From positions 1-57,381 of the IMG/VR virus record IMGVR_UViG_3300042896_000260: a DNA stretch of 57,381 nucleotides, one strand, 5' to 3'. This DNA comes from a virus. The position numbers and the translations under genes were made by a program. Positions 20,406 through 29,271 of this stretch are shown in pieces; the first letter of the stretch is position 1, and each line of letters opens with the position of its first letter. The notes below the pieces were generated by a model, which had not been told where the DNA came from, did not search any database, and was given only the letters and a program-made list of their open reading frames with translations.

Positions 20406-22898
20406 ATGGCCACCGAATTCCCGCAGCCGCAGATGGAACCCCAGGCAGGGCCTGAGGATACCGAAGGCATCGTGTTCGACCTGGAGGACGAGTTCGCAGA
20501 GGTCGAGGAGCAGCCGGATGGCTCGGCCATCGTGCGGATGGAGGACTTCAAGGGGCCGAACGAGGACCAGGATTTTTACCAAAATCTGGCCGAGGAAATC
20601 CCGAGTTACGAACTGTCTGCACTGGCGCTCAAGTACCTTGACCTCATCGAGAAGGACAAGGATGCACGCAAGGAGCGCGACAAGCAGTACGAAGAGGGCC
20701 TGAAGCGCACGGGCATGGGCAACGACGCGCCCGGTGGTGCGCAGTTCCAGGGTGCGAGCCGTGTGGTGCACCCCGCCATGGCAGAGGCGTGCATCGATTT
20801 CGAGTCGCGTGCCATCAAGGAGCTTTTCCCACCCGATGGCCCGGTGCGTACGAACATCATCGGCAAGGTGGACGAGGAGCAGGAAAGGCGTGCTGAGCGC
20901 AAGCGCGACTTCATGAACTGGCAGCTTACCGAACAAATCGAGGAATTCCGCGACGAGGAAGAGCAGATGCTCACCCAGTTGCCGCTCGGTGGCTCGCAGT
21001 ACCTCAAGATGTACTACGACTCGCGCAAGAAGCGCCCGGTCGCCGAGTTCATCCCGATCGATAATGTCATCCTGCCTTTCTCTGCTGCAAACTTCTACAC
21101 GGCGCAGCGTGCCACCGAAATGCAGGACATCACGCAGCAGGAATTCGAGTCGCGCATCGCGTCGGGCCTGTATCGTGACGTGAGCATCATGCGGGCGTCG
21201 ATGGAGCCCGAGCCCACCGCGCCGGAGAAGGCCAACGACAAGATCGAAGGCAAATCCTGGCAGGACAATGTGGACGGCACGCGCCGCGTGTACCACGTGT
21301 ACGTAATGCTCGAGGTCGAGGAGGACTCGTACTCCAAAGGCGAACTCGCGCCGTACATCCTGATGATCGACGAACTCGATACCGAGATTGTGGGCCTGTA
21401 CCGCAACTGGGAAGAGGGCGACGATACTATGACCAAGCTCGACTGGATAGTCGAGTTCAAATTCATCCCGTGGCGAGGTGCATATGCGATTGGTCTTCCG
21501 CACCTTATTGGCGGTCTTTCTGCTGCCATTACTGGCGGTCTTCGTGCTTTGTTGGATACTGCGCATATTAATAACGCGGCCACAATGCTTAAGCTTAAAG
21601 GAGCGAAGATATCTGGCCAATCGCAGAATGTGGAGGTGACGCAGGTCACCGAGATTGAGGGTGCACCCGGCGTGGACGATATCCGCAAGATCGCCATGCC
21701 GATGCCTTTCAATCCGCCGAGCGAAGTGCTGTTCAAACTGGTTGGCTTCCTGACCGAGGCGGCAAAGGGCGTGGTGACGACCGCTGAGGAAAAGATCGCC
21801 GACGTGAGCGCGACGACCCCGGTGGGCACCGCCCAGGCGCTCATCGAGCAGGGCTCGAAGGTGTTCTCGGCCATTCACGCACGGTTGCACGACTCGCAGT
21901 CGCGCGTGCTCAAGATCCTGCAGCGCATCAACCGGTGGTATCTCGACGAGATGCACAAGGGCGATGTGGTCCAGGAACTCGACATAAAGCGCGAGGACTT
22001 CAATCGCAATTCGGACGTGATTCCGGTCTCGGACCCGCACATTTTCTCCGAGACGCAGCGCATGGCGCAGACCCAAGCGGTCATGGCCATGATGGACAAG
22101 TACCCGGATCTGTTCGACCGGCGTGCCGTGGTGCAGCGGGCACTTAAACAGATGAAGGTGCCGAACGTCCAGGAACTGATGCCCGCCACCGCCGAGCCGA
22201 TGGAGATCAACGCAGCGGAGGAAAATGCGGCGATGGCGATCGGTCGCGCGGCGTTCGCGTACCCACACCAGAATCAGTTGGCGCACCTGCAGGCGCATTT
22301 GGATTTCGCGCTGAACCCGATGCTCGGCAGCAATCCGATCATCGCGCCGCAATTCCTGCCGCAAGCACTCGAGCACATCAAGCAGCATTTGATGCTGTGG
22401 TACATGGGCCACATGAATGGCTACGTCGAGGAGAGCCTGGGTCGTCCGGTGAAAGACTACGACATCGCGGGCATCACCGGTGAGGTCGATAAGCTCTTTG
22501 CACTGGCGTCGCAGCACACGATGATCGACGTCAAAGAAACGCTCACTAAGGTGCAGCCCGCGATCATCCAGATGGTCAAGGTCCTGCAGTCGCTCAAGCC
22601 GCAGCCCCCGATGGACGGCGCGGATCAGGTGATCCTGCAGACGAGCATGGCCGAGACCGAGCGCCGGAAGCTCAAGGATCAGGCTGACGCGATCCTGGGC
22701 GAGAAGCGTTTGACGCAGGACGCATTGCACAAGAATCGTCAGCAGCAAATTGACATCGCGCTCAACGCGTCGGATAATCTGACCGAGGAGCGGATAAAAT
22801 CGGCAGAATTGTCGCACGATGCGCGGCGTCTGCAACAGGAGCAGCTTACCACTGCACTCACCGCGCAAGAAAGCGCACAGCGAGCACTAGGAGCTTAA
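20406..22898 (+). CDS. Portal protein
   Basis: An 830-residue protein of the large podovirus portal class; it forms the dodecameric ring at the capsid vertex through which DNA passes. Recognisable blocks are GASRVVHPAMAEACIDFESR and IKELFPPDGPVRT near residues 118-155, FIPIDNVILPFSA and QALIEQGSKVFSAIHARLHD near 480, and a long helical C-terminal barrel rich in Gln. The N terminus is acidic. It follows the terminase genes and precedes the scaffold, as in P22-like and other short-tailed phages. Confidence 0.9.
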   Translation: MATEFPQPQMEPQAGPEDTEGIVFDLEDEFAEVEEQPDGSAIVRMEDFKGPNEDQDFYQNLAEEIPSYELSALALKYLDLIEKDKDARKERDKQYEEGLKRTGMGNDAPGGAQFQGASRVVHPAMAEACIDFESRAIKELFPPDGPVRTNIIGKVDEEQERRAERKRDFMNWQLTEQIEEFRDEEEQMLTQLPLGGSQYLKMYYDSRKKRPVAEFIPIDNVILPFSAANFYTAQRATEMQDITQQEFESRIASGLYRDVSIMRASMEPEPTAPEKANDKIEGKSWQDNVDGTRRVYHVYVMLEVEEDSYSKGELAPYILMIDELDTEIVGLYRNWEEGDDTMTKLDWIVEFKFIPWRGAYAIGLPHLIGGLSAAITGGLRALLDTAHINNAATMLKLKGAKISGQSQNVEVTQVTEIEGAPGVDDIRKIAMPMPFNPPSEVLFKLVGFLTEAAKGVVTTAEEKIADVSATTPVGTAQALIEQGSKVFSAIHARLHDSQSRVLKILQRINRWYLDEMHKGDVVQELDIKREDFNRNSDVIPVSDPHIFSETQRMAQTQAVMAMMDKYPDLFDRRAVVQRALKQMKVPNVQELMPATAEPMEINAAEENAAMAIGRAAFAYPHQNQLAHLQAHLDFALNPMLGSNPIIAPQFLPQALEHIKQHLMLWYMGHMNGYVEESLGRPVKDYDIAGITGEVDKLFALASQHTMIDVKETLTKVQPAIIQMVKVLQSLKPQPPMDGADQVILQTSMAETERRKLKDQADAILGEKRLTQDALHKNRQQQIDIALNASDNLTEERIKSAELSHDARRLQQEQLTTALTAQESAQRALGA

Positions 22899-22901
22899 AT
22901 C

Positions 22902-23066
22902 ATGGCATCCAATCAAGAGCAAATGGGCCAGAACGTGAACTACCACAAGCGGATCGCCATGGGCGCGTCGCTTGATGGCAGCACGCTCGGCAGCAAAGAC
23001 GCCCCCAAGTCGTCGGCACCGGCTAAGTCCGGCACCGGCGCTCTGGCTCAAGCCAAGAAGAAATAA
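22902..23066 (+). CDS. Small basic protein after portal, 54 aa
   Basis: ATG 22902 after CTAGGAGCTTAAATC gives an excellent ribosome-binding site; its stop overlaps the next start (TAATG). The chain is Ser/Gly/Lys-rich (KDAPKSSAPAKSGTG, ending KKK) and probably disordered. Small Lys-rich proteins at this place occur in related virions; function unknown. Confidence 0.65.
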   Translation: MASNQEQMGQNVNYHKRIAMGASLDGSTLGSKDAPKSSAPAKSGTGALAQAKKK

Positions 23067-23275
23067 TGCGTTACGTCAGCGACCTGATCGGTGCTATCAG
23101 GGACCGCCAAGCGACGATCGCGAAGTCACTGGTGTCGGGTAACGCCGTCACCTTTGAGGCCTACCAACGCCTAGTTGGACAGCACCAAGGGCTTGAAGAA
23201 GTCCTGGAAATCATAAACGACCTTTTAAAGGACCCTGACGATGAGTCAGATCGTAGAGCCGGTGGCTTCGAATGA
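23066..23275 (+). CDS. Unknown small protein, 69 aa
   Basis: Overlaps the previous stop. Mostly helical (DLIGAIRDRQATIAKSLVSG ... LEEVLEIINDLLKD), with an acidic C terminus; its last 35 bases overlap the GroES-like gene. Similar small proteins occur between portal and scaffold in other phages. Confidence 0.7.
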   Translation: MRYVSDLIGAIRDRQATIAKSLVSGNAVTFEAYQRLVGQHQGLEEVLEIINDLLKDPDDESDRRAGGFE

Positions 23276-23678
23276 AGCCGAATTGCGGGAAGCATTTCCC
23301 GCTGTCGATCCCGGTGCCCTCCCCGTAGGTGGCCGTATTCTCGTGCAATGGCGACGGACCAAGAAGACCGTAACCAGTGCCGGAATCGTTCTCGTCGAGG
23401 AGACCAAGGAAACCGAGAAGTGGAACAATCAGGTCGCGAAAGTGATCGCTCTTGGACCACTCGCTTTCAAGAAGCGCGACACACTGGAGCCGTGGCCGGA
23501 AGGCAACTGGGTGCAGGTGGGTGATTACGTGCGGATGCCCAAATGGGGCGGCGACCGGTGGGAAGTCATTTATGGCGACCCTCAACTGGGCGAAACCGCA
23601 TTGTTCTCCGTGTTCAATGACCACGAAGTGATCGCAAAGGTCACTGGTGATCCCTTGAAGGTGAAGGCTTTCCTATGA
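23241..23678 (+). CDS. GroES-like co-chaperonin
   Basis: One hundred and forty-five residues. The Cpn10 core can be followed from GGRILVQWRRTKKTVTSAGI through the mobile-loop region (VLVEETKETEKWNNQ) to VAKVIALGPLAF, GDYVRMPKWGG and DHEVIAKV. Host GroES is about 97 residues, so this has an N-terminal extension and inserts. Phage co-chaperonins work with host GroEL to fold the capsid protein (as T4 Gp31 does). Its position directly before scaffold and capsid fits. Confidence 0.82.
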   Translation: MSQIVEPVASNEAELREAFPAVDPGALPVGGRILVQWRRTKKTVTSAGIVLVEETKETEKWNNQVAKVIALGPLAFKKRDTLEPWPEGNWVQVGDYVRMPKWGGDRWEVIYGDPQLGETALFSVFNDHEVIAKVTGDPLKVKAFL

Positions 23679-24670
23679 ACCAAGTCGAGAAGATGGAAAT
23701 GCAGGTGGCTGAGGAGCAGGACGGCTCCGCAGTCGTGCAGATGCCACCGGGTGAAATGCCCGGAAGCGAGGAGGTCGATGTCAAGCGGGCATCGGCTGAC
23801 GATCAATTGGACGATGACGACCACGACGATGGCGTCGACGACGGTATTCCGGACGTCGACCCGGAGCGCGAGGCGATTCGTCAGGCACGCCGCGAAGAGC
23901 GGCAGTTGAAGAAGAAACTCCAGAAGGCAAAGACCACCGAGTCGAACCACCTGATCCAGGCGCTCAAGCGTCAGAATGAGCAGATGGCCGAGCGTTTGGC
24001 GGTCCTGGAGAAGCGTACGGCGGGTTCCGACCTCGCCCGACTGGACAAGGCGATCGAGGACGGTCACCTGCGTTTGCAGTATGCCAAGTTGAAGCTCAAG
24101 GAGGCCGCTGAAATGGCCGACGGGGCGGCTTTGGCCGAGGCGAACGAGGCGTGGTATGAGGCCCGCCGTCAGGTCGAGTCCCTGGAAGCGCTGAAGAAAA
24201 AGGCCGTCGAGACCGACTCGACGCCCAAACACTCCGTGCCAAAGGCTCCGGACCCCCTCCTGAAGCAGCAAGCCTCCCGGTGGATGGATCGGAACAGGTG
24301 GTACGACCCCAACGGCGCGGACATGGACTCCCAGGTCGCGACCAAGATCGACGAGAAGCTCGTGGCCGAGGGTTGGGACCCGACGACCCCCGATTACTGG
24401 GACGAGCTTGACCGCCGATTGACAAAATATTTGCCGCACCGCTATAATGGTGGCAATGACGAATCAAATAGTCGGTCGTCAGACAGGAGACCCCGAACTG
24501 TGGTAACTGGCTCAGGACGCGAACAATCACCTTCGGCGAAGCCGGGGGAGTTCCGTCTGTCACCCGAGCGGGTGCGGGCCATTAAAGAAGCCGGTAAATG
24601 GGACAACATTTCCGAGCGTAACCGCATGATCAAGAAGTACGCGGAATATGACCGCGCCAACAAGCAATAA
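23675..24670 (+). CDS. Scaffolding protein
   Basis: A 331-residue, highly charged, Ala/Glu/Lys-rich helical protein. After an acidic N terminus (DQLDDDDHDDGVDD) come long coiled coils (REERQLKKKLQKAKTTESNH, LQYAKLKLKEAAEMA) and a basic C terminus (SERNRMIKKYAEYDRANKQ) that would bind the capsid lattice. Its place before the major capsid gene supports the call. A consensus-like promoter lies within the last third of the gene. Confidence 0.75.
   Translation: MNQVEKMEMQVAEEQDGSAVVQMPPGEMPGSEEVDVKRASADDQLDDDDHDDGVDDGIPDVDPEREAIRQARREERQLKKKLQKAKTTESNHLIQALKRQNEQMAERLAVLEKRTAGSDLARLDKAIEDGHLRLQYAKLKLKEAAEMADGAALAEANEAWYEARRQVESLEALKKKAVETDSTPKHSVPKAPDPLLKQQASRWMDRNRWYDPNGADMDSQVATKIDEKLVAEGWDPTTPDYWDELDRRLTKYLPHRYNGGNDESNSRSSDRRPRTVVTGSGREQSPSAKPGEFRLSPERVRAIKEAGKWDNISERNRMIKKYAEYDRANKQ
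24419..24448 (+). promoter_or_regulatory. Strong intragenic promoter before the capsid genes
   Basis: TTGACA - 18 bp - TATAAT: both boxes match the sigma-70 consensus exactly. It lies inside the scaffold gene, about 230 bases before the gene at 24681 and 1.4 kb before the major capsid gene, so it could raise expression of the decoration and capsid proteins. Confidence 0.7.
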
Positions 24671-24680
24671 GGGGCTTCAA

Positions 24681-25223
24681 ATGACACGTGATGACCGACT
24701 GAAAAAAGATCTTTCCGCAGGTGGCCGTGAGTCTCGCGCAACGCAAGACAGTTCACGCGGTTCGGCTACGGAGGAACTGGCGAGCGCGCAAGAACGTCGT
24801 AGGATGTTCAGATCGGAATGGATTCAAGAATCCCTTCCTACACCCCCGGCGATTCCGGGATTCCATGTATGTTGGCTTTCGACTACCAACGGGTACGACC
24901 CCATCCATAAGCGACTCCGCATGGGCTATCAGCCTGTGCAGATCGAAGAAGTGCCGGGCTTTGAGAACTACAAAGTTAAAGCCGGTGAGCACACTGGGTT
25001 CGTCGCCTGTAACGAGATGCTTCTGTACAAGATTCCTGAAGAAGTCTATCAGGACATCATGGCAGAACTGCACCACTACGCCCCTCAGGAAGAAGCGGAC
25101 AAAATCCGCGTTCAGGCTGAACAGGCGGTTGGTCGCGACTCGAAGGGCAGGCCCCTGGGTATGATCGAAGGCGAAGGCATCTCGGAATTGGACAAGCCAA
25201 AGCCCGTCCCTGTATTCCAGTGA
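24681..25223 (+). CDS. Unknown structural-region protein, 180 aa
   Basis: ATG 24681 after AAGGGGCTTC. The N-terminal 40 residues are charged and probably disordered; the core (IPGFHVCWLSTTNGYDPIHK ... GYQPVQIEEVPGFENYKV ... GFVACNEMLLYKIPEEVYQD) is known as a conserved block in many uncultured phages just before the capsid protein. It may be a head-completion or capsid-assembly factor; function not known. Confidence 0.72.
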   Translation: MTRDDRLKKDLSAGGRESRATQDSSRGSATEELASAQERRRMFRSEWIQESLPTPPAIPGFHVCWLSTTNGYDPIHKRLRMGYQPVQIEEVPGFENYKVKAGEHTGFVACNEMLLYKIPEEVYQDIMAELHHYAPQEEADKIRVQAEQAVGRDSKGRPLGMIEGEGISELDKPKPVPVFQ

Positions 25224-25255
25224 CGGATATCTGAACCCATATGGAGTAAAAGCAA

Positions 25256-25858
25256 ATGTCTGCTACCTCTGCTCCGTTTGGCCTGCGCCCCGCGTTCCAT
25301 CCCTCTGGTCTGGACCGCGCTCAAGCGTTGGCTAACGGCATCCAAGCCGTCTCGACGAGCGGCAACGTTTCTGCTGGCTATGCCACCAACATCTTGAAGG
25401 GTCAGCCCGTCAAGATGGACACCGGTGGTTATATCGTCGTCGCCGCTGCCGGTGATGCGTTCCTCGGTGCCTTCGCTGGTGTCGAGTGGACGGATTCTAC
25501 TGGCCGTCGTCGCGTCAGCAATTATTGGCCCGCGAATGAGTCCTTCCAAGTGGGCTCGGTGGTCGCGTATTTCTACAACGATCCCAACATCGTGTACGAA
25601 ATTCAGACCGATGGTACCCTGACTCAGACCGCTATCGGTGCTGAGGCTGACCTGAGCAACACGACCAATGGTTCCACGACCACGGGTCTGTCTCAGGCCA
25701 CGCTGTCCATCAGTGTTGTGGCATCGCCCAACACGGCGCAAATGCGCATCGTGGACATCGCTCCGTACCCCGACAACGCTTGGGGAGATAATTTCGTCAT
25801 CGTCCGTGCAACCATCGCCGAATACCAATTCGCCGGTGTCGCCGGAACTGCACTGTAA
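25256..25858 (+). CDS. Head decoration or minor capsid protein, 200 aa
   Basis: Rich in Thr/Ser/Gly strands (GNVSAGYATNILKGQPVKMD ... AFLGAFAGVEWTDSTGRRRV). The N terminus SAPFGLRPAFHPSGLDRAQA is like that of phage head proteins placed directly before the major capsid gene. It probably binds the capsid surface. The gene is 15 bases before the capsid start. Confidence 0.75.
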   Translation: MSATSAPFGLRPAFHPSGLDRAQALANGIQAVSTSGNVSAGYATNILKGQPVKMDTGGYIVVAAAGDAFLGAFAGVEWTDSTGRRRVSNYWPANESFQVGSVVAYFYNDPNIVYEIQTDGTLTQTAIGAEADLSNTTNGSTTTGLSQATLSISVVASPNTAQMRIVDIAPYPDNAWGDNFVIVRATIAEYQFAGVAGTAL

Positions 25859-25873
25859 AGGAGGGCATGAATC

Positions 25874-26788
25874 ATGGCAGCCCCGATGAGAAGTACCGAC
25901 TTCCGGAGCATCGTTGAGCCTATCCTCAATGAGTGCTTCGATGGCGTGTACGACCAACGTAAGGATGAGTGGTCCCGTGTCTTCCGCGAAGAGCAGGGCA
26001 TCCCCCGTAACTACCACGAAGAGCCGGTCCTGTACGGATTTGGTGCCGCTCCTCAACTGCCTGATGGCACTCCGGTGGCCTATCAGCAGGGCGGCGTGCT
26101 GTTCCTCAAGCGCTATGTGTACCAAGTCTATGGCTTGGCCTTCGCGCTGACCAAGGTTCTGGTCGAGGACGGCGATCACATCCGTATCGGTCAGGTCTAC
26201 GCCAAGCACCTTGCCCAGTCTCTGATTGAGACCAAGGAAACGCTGTCGGCTAACGTCCTGAACCGCGCCTTTAACAGCGCCTATCCCGGTGGTGATGGCG
26301 TGCAGTTGAACTCGGCTTCGCATCCGATCGTCAACGGCACCTTCAGCAACCTGCTGAGCACCGCTGCTAACCTGTCGCAGACCTCGCTTGAGCAAATGCT
26401 CATCCAGATCCGTCAGGCTGTGGATAACAACGGCAAGAAGATTCGTCTGGTGCCCCGCCAACTGGTGGTCGCTCCTGGCAACGTCTTCCAGGCCGAGGTG
26501 CTGCTGAAGTCGGTTCTGCGTGCCGGTACCGCCAACAACGACATCAACCCCGTGAAATCGATTGGTCTCCTGGACGAAGGCGCTGCCGTTCTGTCCCGTC
26601 TGACCAACGCCAACGCATGGTGGGTTCAGACCGACGCTCCCGAGGGCATGAAGCTCTTGATGCGCCGCGCTCTGGAGAAGACCATGGAAGGCGACTTCGA
26701 AACGGACTCGATGCGTTACAAGGCCACCGAGCGTTACGACGTGGGCTTCACTGATCCGCGTGCGATGTACGGTACCCCCGGCGTCTAA
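25874..26788 (+). CDS. Major capsid protein, HK97 fold
   Basis: A 304-residue shell protein. The order portal - scaffold - decoration - this gene - terminator, the helical N terminus (FRSIVEPILNECFDGVYDQR), the A-domain-like stretch (LEQMLIQIRQAVDNNGKKIR, RQLVVAPGNVFQAEVLLKSV) and the C-terminal strands with DVGFTDPRAMYG support it. There is no long delta domain for proteolytic maturation. It is followed by a UUCG-capped terminator. The exact family was not searched. Confidence 0.85.
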   Translation: MAAPMRSTDFRSIVEPILNECFDGVYDQRKDEWSRVFREEQGIPRNYHEEPVLYGFGAAPQLPDGTPVAYQQGGVLFLKRYVYQVYGLAFALTKVLVEDGDHIRIGQVYAKHLAQSLIETKETLSANVLNRAFNSAYPGGDGVQLNSASHPIVNGTFSNLLSTAANLSQTSLEQMLIQIRQAVDNNGKKIRLVPRQLVVAPGNVFQAEVLLKSVLRAGTANNDINPVKSIGLLDEGAAVLSRLTNANAWWVQTDAPEGMKLLMRRALEKTMEGDFETDSMRYKATERYDVGFTDPRAMYGTPGV

Positions 26789-26793
26789 ACCTA

Positions 26794-26813
26794 GAAGGGG
26801 CTTCGGCCCCTTC
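26794..26813 (+). terminator. UUCG hairpin after the major capsid gene
   Basis: GAAGGGGC-TTCG-GCCCCTTC is a perfect eight-pair stem with the stable TTCG loop. Only a weak pyrimidine tail follows, so it may end part of the transcripts and protect the capsid mRNA 3' end. Confidence 0.75.
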
Positions 26814-26832
26814 TCCAACTAGGAGCAAGACA

Positions 26833-27282
26833 ATGGCACAAACGTACTTTGGCTCGACCGTCCGCACTGGCACGGATGCGCTGTCTGATACTGTTGACGG
26901 CGGCTTCGTCGTCACGGCTCAGACAACCACTGTGACCACGGTTGCGGCGGGCACGGCTGTTTCGTCTACCATCACCATCCCGGCGTACTCGCAGATCATT
27001 AATTTCTTTATTGACTGCACGACGCTTCCGGTGGTCGGTGGTGGCACCGCTACCACTGTTCCCATCACGATCGGCACCGCTGCTGCGGGTACCCAGTACC
27101 TGTCGGCTACGGACTGCATTTCTGGTGGTCGTGCTGCCCTCACCTTCACCGCCGCTCAACTGACGGCGATGTCGGATGTCAGCACCAACCAGAGCGTGGT
27201 GGTCACGGTGGATCCCAACGGCACCATCAGCACGACTCAGGGTGTGTACCGCCTCACGGTGGTCTACGCTCAGAAGGTCTAA
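26833..27282 (+). CDS. Small virion protein, likely decoration, 149 aa
   Basis: Thr- and Val-rich, strand-dense chain (VVTAQTTTVTTVAAGTAVSS, SQIINFFIDCTTLPVVGGGT). Good ribosome-binding site (TAGGAGCAAGACA). Its place directly after the major capsid and the composition suggest a decoration or head-fibre protein. No family recognised. Confidence 0.7.
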   Translation: MAQTYFGSTVRTGTDALSDTVDGGFVVTAQTTTVTTVAAGTAVSSTITIPAYSQIINFFIDCTTLPVVGGGTATTVPITIGTAAAGTQYLSATDCISGGRAALTFTAAQLTAMSDVSTNQSVVVTVDPNGTISTTQGVYRLTVVYAQKV

Positions 27283-27292
27283 GGAGGTCATC

Positions 27293-28105
27293 ATGGGCCA
27301 ATTCAAACCAATGGTCAAGATGATGACCACCGAGCCTTCGGTGGAGTTGAAGCTCAAGAAGGGTGGCAGCGCGACTCACGATCGCCTCCACAAAGAGGGA
27401 GCCAAGGAGGGCTTTAAGCCTGTAAAAAAGATGAACGGGGGAGTGATGGGCGCTTTATCCCGCACTCCCGCCCCAACTACTCCTATGGGCAATCTCCCCG
27501 CCGCTCGGGCAATGGCGGCTAAGCGTCCGATGCGTGCACCGGCTCTGCCGGGACGCAGCATGGCCGCAGCACCCGCTCGTCCGATGATGAAAAGCGGCGG
27601 CATGATGGAGGCGCTTGAGGCTCACGCCGACAAGCCCGCGTCGAAGGCTCACAAGGGCCTGAAGACTGGTGGCGTCGTCATGGGCCAGGGCGGCTTTAAG
27701 GATGGCGGTATCATCAAGTCGGATTTCCACAAGAAGACGACGAAGATGAGCACCGCTGAGGGCGAGAAGCATTTCCCCAAGCACACCGGCGAAGTCCGTA
27801 TGGGCAACGACGGCGGCTACAAGCACGGCGGCAAGGCGGTGAAGAAATTCGCCAAAGGCGGCGGTGTCGAGGGCAATGTGTCTGGCACTCCTCCCGGCGT
27901 CACCAACACGACCACAGGCGAAGTCAAGAAGGGCAACGCCGGCGGTTACAAGAAGGGTGGTGCCGCAAAAAAAGCTTTTGCTACGGGGGGCGTAGTTGAT
28001 ACTGGGCGTCCCGTAGCAATGCCCCAAGGTAAGAAGCCACCAAGCAAGCCCGTCGCGATCTCCGAACTATCGGGGACCTTCAAGAAGGGCGGCAGGGTCT
28101 GCTGA
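27293..28105 (+). CDS. Lys/Gly-rich virion-type protein with KGG repeats, 270 aa
   Basis: ATG 27293, preceded by TAAGGAGGT, a full match to the anti-Shine-Dalgarno sequence. Almost the whole chain is basic and low-complexity, with repeated GG-K and KGG motifs (FKDGGIIKSDFHKK, YKHGGKAVKKFAKGGG, NAGGYKKGGAAKK). Such proteins occur behind the capsid gene in many environmental phages, and KGG patches bind DNA or act as interaction tags. A DNA-condensing role in the head is possible but inferred. Confidence 0.7.
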   Translation: MGQFKPMVKMMTTEPSVELKLKKGGSATHDRLHKEGAKEGFKPVKKMNGGVMGALSRTPAPTTPMGNLPAARAMAAKRPMRAPALPGRSMAAAPARPMMKSGGMMEALEAHADKPASKAHKGLKTGGVVMGQGGFKDGGIIKSDFHKKTTKMSTAEGEKHFPKHTGEVRMGNDGGYKHGGKAVKKFAKGGGVEGNVSGTPPGVTNTTTGEVKKGNAGGYKKGGAAKKAFATGGVVDTGRPVAMPQGKKPPSKPVAISELSGTFKKGGRVC

Positions 28106-28108
28106 TCT

Positions 28109-28135
28109 AGCGGGGGCTTCGGCCCCCGCTTTTTT
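28109..28135 (+). terminator. Strong Rho-independent terminator
   Basis: AGCGGGGGC-TTCG-GCCCCCGCT (nine pairs, TTCG loop) followed by TTTTT. It lies 3 bases after the KGG gene and is the strongest terminator in the late arc. Confidence 0.92.
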
Positions 28136-28146
28136 AGAGGATTGTT

Positions 28147-28449
28147 ATGAAGGTCCAAACCGTATCCAAAACCGGTGTCGGTTCGAGTTCCACCTTGGTC
28201 ATGAACACCAACATCACGCCATTCAACGTTGGCTTCGGGGTGATTGTGACCGGGACTGTCGACTATACGATTCAGCACACCTTTGACGACCCCTTCTCGG
28301 GGACGCCCACATGGTTCTCGCACCCAACGATCACTGGTGAGACCACCAATCAGGATGGCAATTACGCTTTCCCTGTCACTGGTATCAAAGTGCTCGTGAA
28401 TTCCGGAACGGGAACGGCCACTCTGAAGCTCATTCAGGCGGGTATCTGA
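28147..28449 (+). CDS. Small virion protein, 100 aa
   Basis: Starts 17 bases after the previous terminator, with TTAGAGGATTGTT as leader. Beta-rich (TLVMNTNITPFNVGFGVIVTG, VDYTIQHTFDD). The pattern FGVIVTGTVDYTIQHTFDDP resembles a small conserved phage protein often placed next to tail or head fibres. Function unknown. Confidence 0.68.
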   Translation: MKVQTVSKTGVGSSSTLVMNTNITPFNVGFGVIVTGTVDYTIQHTFDDPFSGTPTWFSHPTITGETTNQDGNYAFPVTGIKVLVNSGTGTATLKLIQAGI

Positions 28450-28450
28450 C

Positions 28451-28687
28451 ATGTCTTACGTTGGCTATGGTGGCGTCGCCAATCAGGTCAACACTACGGA
28501 CGGCTTCGGCGATAACGTCAACGCCGTCAATCCCGTCGGCGGGGGCGTGGGTGAGGATGTTGGTGATGATGGGGTGGTTGATCTGTATGGTGCCACACCA
28601 GTCACCACGTTTTACATCCTTGATGAGACGAGTCCCGGCTATGTCCTGCAAGAGGACGACAGCAAGATCATACTGGAGAAGTCGTAA
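28451..28687 (+). CDS. Unknown small protein, 78 aa
   Basis: Starts one base after the previous gene. Gly/Val/Asp-rich (NPVGGGVGEDVGDDGVVDLY) with a short strand block at the C terminus (TFYILDETSPGYVLQEDD). Co-translated with the C1q-like gene, whose start overlaps its stop (TAATG). Not recognised. Confidence 0.62.
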   Translation: MSYVGYGGVANQVNTTDGFGDNVNAVNPVGGGVGEDVGDDGVVDLYGATPVTTFYILDETSPGYVLQEDDSKIILEKS

Positions 28688-29271
28688 TGGCTGACCAAAA
28701 AATCTCCGCGATGCCGTCGGCCCTAGCGCTTGACGGTACTGAATTAGTTCCCTTGGTGCAGAGTGGTGCCAACGTCAAGGCCACGCTTGCTACAATCAGG
28801 GCATTCGAGAACGCCTATGGCGCTTTCAGCGATAATACTGACCAGACCGGTAACATCGCGGCGGGCACCATTGTTACGATGAACACCATTGATGTGGCAG
28901 ATGGTGTGACCTTGGTCAGCGGTAGCCGCATGACTGTCCCAAGCACCGGTGTCTACAATCTGCAGTTCAGCATTCAGTTCAAGAACACGAACAACGCTCA
29001 GGAAGACGCTACGATCTGGTTGCGCGTAAATGGCGTGGACCTGCCGAATTCCGCTACCCAGTACACCATCCCCGCTCGTAAGAGCGCCGGTATATTCGGG
29101 TATAACGTGGCAGCGCTGACGTTCATGTTGAATCTGAATGCCGCGCAGTATGTCGAGGTCGTGTGGGTACCCGCATCTACCACAGTAACCATCGAACATC
29201 TTCCGGCCAGTGTCTCGCCTGCGTATCCGGCGATTCCTTCCATCGTCGCTTGCATGCTGCAGGTGGCCTAA
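28687..29271 (+). CDS. C1q/TNF-like jelly-roll virion protein, 194 aa
   Basis: After a 45-residue N terminus of the phage fibre type (ISAMPSALALDGTELVPLVQ ... NVKATLATI), the rest has the pattern of a C1q-like jelly roll: AYGAFSDNTDQTGNI, MTVPSTGVYNLQFSIQFKNT and TIWLRVNGVDL. Such domains trimerise and bind ligands. It probably decorates the head or forms a short fibre. Confidence 0.72.
   Translation: MADQKISAMPSALALDGTELVPLVQSGANVKATLATIRAFENAYGAFSDNTDQTGNIAAGTIVTMNTIDVADGVTLVSGSRMTVPSTGVYNLQFSIQFKNTNNAQEDATIWLRVNGVDLPNSATQYTIPARKSAGIFGYNVAALTFMLNLNAAQYVEVVWVPASTTVTIEHLPASVSPAYPAIPSIVACMLQVA

Noticed and set aside
20280-22868. 862-codon open frame on the minus strand
   Set aside because: It lies exactly opposite the portal gene; GC-rich codon bias leaves long antisense frames open. 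The translation is Leu/Arg/His-rich with no domain, and no ribosome-binding site or promoter fits.
23241-23678. GroES-like gene as host contamination
   Set aside because: The protein is longer than bacterial GroES, overlaps its neighbours and lies in a place where phage co-chaperonins are found.
25112-26818. 568-codon minus-strand frame opposite the capsid genes
   Set aside because: Overlaps three clear structural genes on the plus strand and shows no recognisable protein pattern.
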